Part shown: positions 27,830 through 34,657 of the stretch, piece by piece
Numbering within the stretch: the stretch's first letter is position 1
Layout: every line of letters begins with the position of its first letter
Assembly: GCA_018646985.1 (NCBI GenBank)
Contig: JABGTR010000008.1
Location: forward strand, 1-34,657
Reading direction: 5' to 3'
DNA: 34,657 nucleotides
DNA from: Minisyncoccota bacterium
GTDB taxonomy: Bacteria; Patescibacteriota; Microgenomatia; UBA1400; PJMF01
The notes under the pieces: model-generated
Told to the model about the DNA's origin: nothing
The model's input: the letters and a program-made list of their open reading frames with translations, nothing else
The model's database searches: none
Program-made: the position numbers and the translations under genes

Positions 27830-29494
27830 TTATCTGGCTTCGTATATAACTGGTACTATTAAAGGCTCTCGTTGAATAATCTTATATAGTTTACGACTTA
27901 ATTTTCTTTCAATCGCTTGCTTCAGTTTTGCATCAGAAGTATTGCTCTTACCACTCACGATTTTTGCAGTTTCTTCTTTGATAAATTGAATAACATCTTC
28001 TGCTTCCTTCATAAATACAAAGCCTCTAGAAACAATCAACATCTTCTTTAAATCAAAACTCCCCTTAAATCGAGGCATAACTAGCACGATAATCCCGGCT
28101 TCACTCAGAGCTCTGCGATCAGCTAAAACGACTGGACCCACATCTCCGATACCTTTACCATCGACCATCTTTGGCTTGATATCAAACTTTTTATTAATAC
28201 TAAACTTTTCATGAGAAAATGAAATGACTTCCCCGTCTTTAGGTAGTAAAACTCGATTGTCCTTTATTCCCAATGGTTGAGCGACTGCTTTCTTAAATAA
28301 GACTCGATGACGATCCTGACCACCAATTGGCATCACATACTGTGGATTAATTATAGAAACTAGTTCTTTCTGCTCAGCTGCTCCAGCATGACCAGATTGA
28401 TGCAGATTAGGTTTAATATCAGGGTAAATTACCTCGACATTATTACTAGCTAGCTCATCAATAGCTCCGTAGTAGTTAAGCTCATTTCCGGGGATAGCAT
28501 GAGCAGAGAAAACTACTTTATCTTGTGGATTAATCCTCACTGATCGATGTTCTCCAAAGATAGCTCTCATCATCGATGAGCCCTCTTGTCCTTGGCTACC
28601 AGCAATGATTACGCATAACTTATCATCTGAATAATCATCCATATCTCGTTTATCAATCAACATCTCCTTAGGAATTTCGAGCTTGCCTAAGGCTAGAGCA
28701 ATTTCAACATTCTGTTCCACACTTCGACCAATAAAGACCACTTTTCGACCATGTTCTTTGGCTGCAGTAATAGTCTGTTGGATACGATGAATATGAGAGC
28801 TCATCAAAGTAATAACAAACTTACCCTGTGTATCTCTCATGGTTTCTTCAATTGCTGGACCAGTAGTAGACTCAGATGGAGACCACTCCGAGCGTTCAAC
28901 TCGTAAACAGTCGACCAGCATACAGAGCACACCTTTTTCACCTACTTTTCTAAGTAAATCATAGTCTGGAACTACCCCATCTACTGGATTTTTATCAAGC
29001 TTAAAGTCTGTCCCGTGATAAATAACTCCTTCTGGAGTATCAATAGTAAAATGCTTAGTATCTGGAACTGAGTGAGTCATCGCATAAGGAGTCAGGGTGA
29101 AGTACTGACCAACCTGGAAAGGCTGATTATCTCTGACTACAGTCACATCTCGTTTAACTTTTCTATCGCCCATTCGTTGTTTAGCAAAACCAGCTGTCAG
29201 TGATGAAGCAAAAATAGGAAAGTCATCGGGTAATTCTGGCAAAATATATGGGGTAGCCGCAATATGATCATCATGACCATGAGTCAGCAACAGCCCTACA
29301 ATTTTCTTACCTTGTTCTAGTAACTGTTGCAAATAAAAGATATCTGGAATTAGAATATCTACTCCCGGCATGTAGTGATCTGGAAACCCAATTCCACAGT
29401 CTACAATCAGAATCTCTTCTTCATAGATGTACAAATACATGTTCTGGGTAACCTTACCCATTCCGCCTAGGGGAATTATTTCTAACTGAGACAT
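27830..29494 (-). CDS. rnj: Ribonuclease J
   Basis: IPLGGMGKVTQNMYLY; LLTHGHDDHIAATPYIL; metallo-beta-lactamase/beta-CASP layout with the RNase J C-terminus. Confidence 0.93.
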   Translation of the reverse strand: MSQLEIIPLGGMGKVTQNMYLYIYEEEILIVDCGIGFPDHYMPGVDILIPDIFYLQQLLEQGKKIVGLLLTHGHDDHIAATPYILPELPDDFPIFASSLTAGFAKQRMGDRKVKRDVTVVRDNQPFQVGQYFTLTPYAMTHSVPDTKHFTIDTPEGVIYHGTDFKLDKNPVDGVVPDYDLLRKVGEKGVLCMLVDCLRVERSEWSPSESTTGPAIEETMRDTQGKFVITLMSSHIHRIQQTITAAKEHGRKVVFIGRSVEQNVEIALALGKLEIPKEMLIDKRDMDDYSDDKLCVIIAGSQGQEGSSMMRAIFGEHRSVRINPQDKVVFSAHAIPGNELNYYGAIDELASNNVEVIYPDIKPNLHQSGHAGAAEQKELVSIINPQYVMPIGGQDRHRVLFKKAVAQPLGIKDNRVLLPKDGEVISFSHEKFSINKKFDIKPKMVDGKGIGDVGPVVLADRRALSEAGIIVLVMPRFKGSFDLKKMLIVSRGFVFMKEAEDVIQFIKEETAKIVSGKSNTSDAKLKQAIERKLSRKLYKIIQREPLIVPVIYEAR

Positions 29495-29561
29495 AAATGA
29501 GCCTTTCTAACTAGCCATTATCAATAACTATACAAAATATTTATATACGTATCTTAACAGA

Positions 29562-30632
29562 TCAGTACTGAGGTAAGAAGATCTTCACATTTTCTGGAGC
29601 AATGATGACCTCTTTATAACCTCGTTCTACCATAATTCGGGCTGCCTTACGGACAGCACCCTTGAGGTTACGCTGCAGAGTTCTGATACCAGCATCAAAC
29701 CCCAATGGTCTAACCATCTTTGGCCAAACTTCATCTAATATAACAAATTGACCTTCTAATAAGCCCGCCTCTTCTAAAAGCTGCGGCATAATATATTTTT
29801 TACCGATCATGATCTTTTCATCATCTGTATAGGAAGGCATGGAAATTTTTTCCATACGATCCAACACAGCGGTAGCAATCCCACGAGTATTGTTACAAGT
29901 AGCGATAAAAATTGCCTGAGACAGATCAATTGGATAATCAATAAAGTTGTCAACGAATTGATTGTTCTGAGCCGGATCTAGTAACTCAATTAAAACACCC
30001 ATGATATCCGAATTAGCTTCTTTTGCCACACGATCAATTTCATCAAGCAAGATAACCGGATTTCTGACTCCAGACTCAGCCACACCCCTAATAACTCGCC
30101 CTGGCTCTGAGCCTAGAATTAACCTTGAATTGCCCCTGAGTTCTTTGGAGCTGCCCATGCCACCAAAAGGAATTCGGACAATCTTTCTCTCTAAAGCTTC
30201 TGCCAATGAAAAGGCAAAGGTGGTTTTACCAGTACCGACTAGACCAACTAGCAATAAAATTGGCGCTTTAAACTCACCATCCGCAGCTTGTTTGCTGCGT
30301 AAATTTAAAACTGAAACGTACTCTAAAAAACGATCTTTAACGTCATCCATCCCGTAATGATGTTTATCAAAAATTTCTTTAGTTTTCTTGATATCTAATC
30401 TGTCTTTAGTAGTTTTTTGCCAAGGAATTTTGAGCACCCACTCGATGTATTTACTAACTTTTTCGTATTTTTCATCATAACTACCTAGCTCCACCGATCT
30501 CTCCAAAGATACAATATCTTTAGAGACCTTGTGATTCATTTCAGGTGGCATCGCAGACTTAGAAACTTGATCTTTAAGATCTTGAATCTCTTGCTGGAGG
30601 ATTTTATTATAATCTGTCATAGGGCAGGACAA
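29562..30632 (-). CDS. Lon-type AAA+ ATPase module lacking the Ser-Lys protease domain
   Basis: Lon-like linker (SYDEKYEKVSKYIEWVLKIPWQKTTKD), Walker A GLVGTGKT, LLDEIDRV, arginine-finger/sensor region; ends after the AAA lid with no protease domain. Confidence 0.85.
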   Translation of the reverse strand: MSCPMTDYNKILQQEIQDLKDQVSKSAMPPEMNHKVSKDIVSLERSVELGSYDEKYEKVSKYIEWVLKIPWQKTTKDRLDIKKTKEIFDKHHYGMDDVKDRFLEYVSVLNLRSKQAADGEFKAPILLLVGLVGTGKTTFAFSLAEALERKIVRIPFGGMGSSKELRGNSRLILGSEPGRVIRGVAESGVRNPVILLDEIDRVAKEANSDIMGVLIELLDPAQNNQFVDNFIDYPIDLSQAIFIATCNNTRGIATAVLDRMEKISMPSYTDDEKIMIGKKYIMPQLLEEAGLLEGQFVILDEVWPKMVRPLGFDAGIRTLQRNLKGAVRKAARIMVERGYKEVIIAPENVKIFLPQY

Positions 30633-30638
30633 CTTTTA

Positions 30639-31565
30639 TTATACAACTTTCTTTAACTCTTCTTTAGTCAATAATCCATCTTTACCACCAACTTTTTGGA
30701 CCACACTGGCAGCATTTTTCTTGCCCCAGTTAGCCTGTTGGCTAATGCTAGCTCCATTCAAAATAGCTGAAATATAACCCACTGCAAAACTGTCGCCAGC
30801 GCCTGTCCCATCGGCAGCAACTACTTTTTCTCCTTCATATTGGTGGGCAATCTTTCCAGATTGATAAACTACTCCACCTTTATCACTATTAGTAACTATA
30901 ACTTGAACACATTGACGATGAAGTTGCTCCTGAACTGGAACCAAGCTCTCCCATTCATTTTGATTAACAAATAAGGCTGCTATATTCAGGCCTGTTAGAT
31001 TCAACTTACCAGAATTAAGCAGCTCGATCTCAGCTCGACCTGGATTCCAAGAGAACTGTTTCTTATGATTGCTAATTAAAGCAAATATCTTTTGCAAGGC
31101 TGCCTGTTGACCAGAAATACTAGATAGATGAATCCACCTGGCGTTGATAAGTGCATGATCTGGAATATCTTTCGCATCCAACATCGAGGCAGCTCCTCGA
31201 TGAACCATAATAGTTCTGGCTCCATCTGGAGCTGATAGAATTACGCTGCCACCAGTTTCTTCTTTACGCTCTGATATCAGTAGTGATGCATCAACTTGCT
31301 CATTTTTAAAATCATTTAGAATCAATTCTGACCAAGAATCTTGGCCCATTTCAGATACCACTCCCACCTTAAAACCCATTCTAGAAAAGCCAACTGCAGT
31401 GTTGCTGCCACCGCCGCCAGTGGTGACTTTGAAGCTATCTACCTCGACCTTTTCATCATATTTCTCGCACAACCACAGCGCAGAGTTTTCTTTTTTCAAA
31501 TGAAATTTTTGCGAACTCACAAAAATATCAACTAAAGATGAGCCGATACTAATTACATCATGCAT
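30639..31565 (-). CDS. PfkB-family carbohydrate kinase
   Basis: GGGGSNTAVGFSRMG; ADGTGAGDSFAVGYISAI. Start at MHDVISIGSSLVDIF (31565) rather than the longest ORF start. Confidence 0.9.
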   Translation of the reverse strand: MHDVISIGSSLVDIFVSSQKFHLKKENSALWLCEKYDEKVEVDSFKVTTGGGGSNTAVGFSRMGFKVGVVSEMGQDSWSELILNDFKNEQVDASLLISERKEETGGSVILSAPDGARTIMVHRGAASMLDAKDIPDHALINARWIHLSSISGQQAALQKIFALISNHKKQFSWNPGRAEIELLNSGKLNLTGLNIAALFVNQNEWESLVPVQEQLHRQCVQVIVTNSDKGGVVYQSGKIAHQYEGEKVVAADGTGAGDSFAVGYISAILNGASISQQANWGKKNAASVVQKVGGKDGLLTKEELKKVV

Positions 31566-31566
31566 A

Positions 31567-32214
31567 CTAATCTTTCTTTTCTTTAGATCGAGAAAGACCG
31601 CATCTATCCTCGAGTTCTTGTTCAAACTCATTAAGAGCTTGAATCATTTCTTTTTCGTCTTTGACGATTTTGTAGACTTGGCTTTCTTTTTCGCCAATAA
31701 AAAAATGCTTATCAATAACGCTAATAACTTCATGCCAGAACTCCCCGTATAAAATTAATGGTTTGTGATTGCCGTAATATAAATGAGCTAACAACCAAAC
31801 GGTGGCCCACTCACTCAAAGTGCCAGTGCCACCTTCAAAAATTATAAAAGCATCAGCTAAATCTATTAAACCAAACATCCGCTCCACATAATTAGCAGTT
31901 TTTATTTCTTGATCGACATTGTTCTCATGATAACGGCCTTCAAACTCTGGCATGTCCTTGGGGTAGAAGGTAACAGCAATAGTCTCGCCATCCGCAGACT
32001 CAGCTCCAGCGGTAGCCGCATCCATCACTCCTGGACCACCCCCATCGATAACTACTTTATCGTGATAAGCCAAGTAACGAGCTACATTGAAAGCTTCCTG
32101 ATAGAGAGGATGGTCTTTATCTACATCCGCACTGCCAAAAATAGCTACTTTCTTGATATTACAATGAGTTTGTTGCTTAGGAATCTTAACTGGAATCTTA
32201 ATTTGAGAGTTCAT
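31567..32214 (-). CDS. LOG-family / TIGR00730-type Rossmann-fold protein
   Basis: VIDGGGPGVMDAATAGA; FEGGTGTLSEWATVW (PGGxGTxxE-like). Confidence 0.88.
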   Translation of the reverse strand: MNSQIKIPVKIPKQQTHCNIKKVAIFGSADVDKDHPLYQEAFNVARYLAYHDKVVIDGGGPGVMDAATAGAESADGETIAVTFYPKDMPEFEGRYHENNVDQEIKTANYVERMFGLIDLADAFIIFEGGTGTLSEWATVWLLAHLYYGNHKPLILYGEFWHEVISVIDKHFFIGEKESQVYKIVKDEKEMIQALNEFEQELEDRCGLSRSKEKKD

Positions 32215-32241
32215 GTTAACTCTAGTGTAATCTGATTTAGC

Positions 32242-32898
32242 CTAGCTCATCAACTGGGAGTATTGATGAATAGCATCAAGGGGCTCAGTAGCTCGCCAGA
32301 TTCCACTCCCCATAGCCACTCCTCCAACGCCATACTCTGTTAAGAGATCAGCTAGATCTGCTTTAACTCCACCATCAACGATAATTTCAACATCTTTTTT
32401 AGCTAATTTTTTAATCTCGATAATTTTTTCTAGTGCATGTTGATTAAATTTTTGACCCTGAAATCCTGATTCGATCGTCATCAACTGAATAATGTCTAAC
32501 TCATCCCAAACGTTTTCATCGATCGCTGAGACAGGAGTGTGCAAGTCCAAAGAAAGACCCACCTTCCAACCCTGAGCCTTCAGTTCTTGAACATACTCTA
32601 ATTGAAAACTCATTCTTTCAACTTGAGCAATGATGGCTCTAATTGGCAGCCCATCTTTAATCTCAACTAGCTCTCGCACGTAATCCATCGGCTCCTCTGT
32701 CATCAAATGAAAATCTATTTCCAGTTCATCATGATCTATACCCACCAAATCAAGTGGGGTGATTGTTAGATTATCTGCGAAATGGCCATCTATAATATCT
32801 ACCTGAATTACTTTTATAACTCCACTATTTAAAACAAGATCTAGTTGTTGTTGATACTCTTCAATAGATAAATTTAAAAGGCTAGGATAAAGATTCAT
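32242..32898 (-). CDS. rpe: Ribulose-phosphate 3-epimerase
   Basis: VIQVDIIDGHFADNLT; DFHLMTEEP; MTIESGFQGQKF; EIIVDGGVK. Confidence 0.88.
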   Translation of the reverse strand: MNLYPSLLNLSIEEYQQQLDLVLNSGVIKVIQVDIIDGHFADNLTITPLDLVGIDHDELEIDFHLMTEEPMDYVRELVEIKDGLPIRAIIAQVERMSFQLEYVQELKAQGWKVGLSLDLHTPVSAIDENVWDELDIIQLMTIESGFQGQKFNQHALEKIIEIKKLAKKDVEIIVDGGVKADLADLLTEYGVGGVAMGSGIWRATEPLDAIHQYSQLMS

Positions 32899-33331
32899 AT
32901 TTCCTTATTTTATCAAGTCTTCTCAAATATCGCTCCTCAGATTTAAATGGAGTCGTTAGAAAAATAATAATCATCTCTTTAGCCTGCTGAAAATCAGAAT
33001 ATTCTGACGAAATAGCCAATACATTCAAGTCATCATGTTGACGAGCATGGCGGACTTCATCAGCATTAATCCCAGTTGAGGCCCTGATACCTTTGACCTT
33101 ATTAGCAGAGATATTAACTCCTACACCTGAACCGCAGATCACAATTCCCCTAGATTCTGGATCACTCTGAACCTTCTCTGCCGCAGCAAAGGAGAAATCA
33201 GTAAAATCATCTTCAGGGTCATATTTTTCATTACCACAATCAACCACCTCATACTCTTCCTCAATTAACCATAGCTTAAGATGCTCTTTGAGCTCAAAGC
33301 CACGATGGTCAGCGCCAATGTATATTTTCAT
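32882..33331 (-). CDS. rpiB: Ribose-5-phosphate isomerase B (RpiB/LacAB)
   Basis: MKIYIGADHRGFELKEHL; VVDCGNEKYDPEDDFTDF; GIVICGSGVGVNISANKVKGIRA. Start at the MKIYIG methionine. Confidence 0.92.
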   Translation of the reverse strand: MKIYIGADHRGFELKEHLKLWLIEEEYEVVDCGNEKYDPEDDFTDFSFAAAEKVQSDPESRGIVICGSGVGVNISANKVKGIRASTGINADEVRHARQHDDLNVLAISSEYSDFQQAKEMIIIFLTTPFKSEERYLRRLDKIRKYESLS

Positions 33332-33415
33332 ATTACGGACCCTGTCTTTTTTGAGTGATAATGAAAGAAAAGCAGCTGGTACGTAAGATGCTGTGCATAA
33401 ATTCAAAACCCTTAA

Positions 33416-34333
33416 TTAATCATTATCATCGTCATCATCTCTATTATTACTGCCTCTATTTCCCCGATCATGTTGATTCTCCTCATCATCCTGTTGAGAA
33501 TCAAGCGCATCTTGCTGTTGCTGTACTTCCAGTTGCTGCTGTGCCTCTTGTTGCGCACGCTCCTCAGCTCTTTTTTGATCTTCTAAAGCCTGCTGTTGCT
33601 CTCTCTGAGCTTCATCTGCCGCCTTTTGAGCTGCCTCTTGTTGTTTTTTCTCTAATTTATCTGCTGCTTGTCTTTTCTTTTCTGCTTCAAGAGCTGCTGC
33701 TTCTGCTTGATGTTGTTGCTGTAGTCGTTCATTTTCTAAAGCCACTAGTCTCAATCTTTCAAGCTCTGCTGCAATCTCTACCTGAGTTGCTTCAAATTGT
33801 ATTCGAAGTTCAGCTTGGGCAGCTTCATCTACATAAGAATTGGATTCATAGTAATAATTATTAACTACTTTGTTGGTGGGATTGGGATTAGTGGGGTTAG
33901 GGTTAGTGGGGTTATTCGCCTGATTGGCGGCAGCAACCTGCTGTTGACCTAGGCTAGCCTGAGTTTCTTGTAGAGTCTGAATATATTCAGCTACTTGCTC
34001 AGCTTGCTTGTCTAAGTTTTTAACCTTTCCAATAGAAGTAGTGGTGTCAGTCACTTGCTCATTCAAATTTTTTAAACTTTTGATGACAAAGGGAGTGTCA
34101 GCTACTTGTTCTACCTCTAACAAACGCCTTTTAGTAAACTTCATCTCTATATCGCTAGTGGCTGAGTTTGAGGGTTTCATTACTAGCAAAAGAGCATCCT
34201 CTAAAACTATCTTAGTAGAATACATCGAGTCTCCAGGAACTGCATTTTCAGATGCCATGACAGCACCAGCAGGAATAAGCAATAAAGTTAAAATTACCCA
34301 AGAAGCTCTATTTAAAAAAACTTTAGTAGTCAT
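33416..34333 (-). CDS. DUF5667-like secreted protein with NPTNPNP linker and Q/A/E-rich coiled coil
   Basis: Signal peptide; AVPGDSMYSTKIVLEDALLLV; NNPTNPNPTNPNPTNK; long Q/E/A-rich helix and Asp/Asn tail. Confidence 0.75.
   Translation of the reverse strand: MTTKVFLNRASWVILTLLLIPAGAVMASENAVPGDSMYSTKIVLEDALLLVMKPSNSATSDIEMKFTKRRLLEVEQVADTPFVIKSLKNLNEQVTDTTTSIGKVKNLDKQAEQVAEYIQTLQETQASLGQQQVAAANQANNPTNPNPTNPNPTNKVVNNYYYESNSYVDEAAQAELRIQFEATQVEIAAELERLRLVALENERLQQQHQAEAAALEAEKKRQAADKLEKKQQEAAQKAADEAQREQQQALEDQKRAEERAQQEAQQQLEVQQQQDALDSQQDDEENQHDRGNRGSNNRDDDDDND
33878..33911 (+). repeat. G-rich short repeat (GGGATTGGGATTAGTGGGGTTAGGGTTAGTGGGG)
   Basis: Five G-runs of 3-4 with 3-6-nt loops; complementary strand encodes the NPTNPNPTN linker. 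Confidence 0.85.
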
Positions 34334-34360
34334 TTGAACCTTTAGCTAATTTTTAAACTT

Positions 34361-34519
34361 CTAAAAACCTAACTCTGCTTTGACTTCTTCAGTCATCATA
34401 TCAGTGGTCCAAGGTGGATCAAAAGTCAGCTCCACCAACACATTCTTATCTATATCAAGGCCTTTTATATCCACCAATGAGCTCTTCACCATCGTACCAA
34501 ATACACCTGCTAAAGGGGG
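34361..34519 (-). pseudogene. 5'-truncated DUF59/MIP18-family fragment
   Basis: Open frame reads PPLAGVFGTMVKSSLVDIKGLDIDKNVLVELTFDPPWTTDMMTEEVKAELGF*, matching the C-terminal part of DUF59; an in-frame TAA at 34520-34522 removes the N-terminal half. Confidence 0.65.
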
Positions 34520-34585
34520 TTAAGGGAAAATTTGCGTTGGTTTTTTAGTTAGTTTTCATTGATGTTTGGGGTAAATGTGTAATAA

Positions 34586-34606
34586 TTAGCACTTTAAGAG
34601 TGCTAA
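34586..34606. promoter_or_regulatory. CIRCE-like inverted repeat TTAGCACT-TTAAG-AGTGCTAA
   Basis: Perfect 8-bp arms matching CIRCE half-sites, but with a 5-nt rather than 11-nt gap between these 8-mers; immediately upstream of an edge ORF beginning MGIFMKKNG at 34607. Confidence 0.5.
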
Positions 34607-34657
34607 ATGGGTATATTTATGAAAAAAAATGGTGTCAGAAATGTGGTGAAAAGTTAC

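Noticed and set aside
33355-33864. 169-aa + strand ORF (His/Leu-rich)
   Set aside because: Antisense of the DUF5667-like coiled coil; composition is explained by reverse-complemented Gln/Glu codons.
1-34657. CRISPR array, IS element with transposase, rRNA genes
   Set aside because: No regularly spaced repeats, transposase ORFs, terminal inverted repeats with target duplications, or rRNA signatures were seen.

Overview
The window is AT-rich, densely packed bacterial DNA. Gene content and style suggest Patescibacteria/CPR (inference). The right half (about 16.4-34.6 kb) looks like ordinary chromosome: tRNA-Val(CAC), tRNA-Ser(GGA), tmRNA, 2-oxoacid:ferredoxin oxidoreductase, ComF, a pilin, a guanylate-kinase-like protein, FtsK, RNase J, a Lon-type AAA module, PfkB, LOG, Rpe and RpiB. 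The left part (about 1-11.4 kb) is accessory. A large serine recombinase runs off the left edge on the minus strand; it is absent from the ORF track because it is truncated. It faces six intergenic motifs, all on the + strand, that mimic the 3' end of tRNA-Ser (GTTCnA...CTCCGCA). They have exactly two lengths: 21 nt (tRNA geometry) or 26 nt. One of them (7321-7346) is a 26-nt exact copy of the tRNA-Ser(GGA) 3' end at 16541-16566. The motifs delimit consecutive 'cassettes': P-type ATPase plus GH130 genes; a 576-aa anchored protein; a 65-aa protein; an acyltransferase; and a class-IV aminotransferase. Genes sit as close as 2-10 nt to the sites. My leading hypothesis is an integron-like or tRNA-Ser-targeted cassette array run by a large serine recombinase. 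This is inferred from sequence pattern only and needs comparative and experimental testing.
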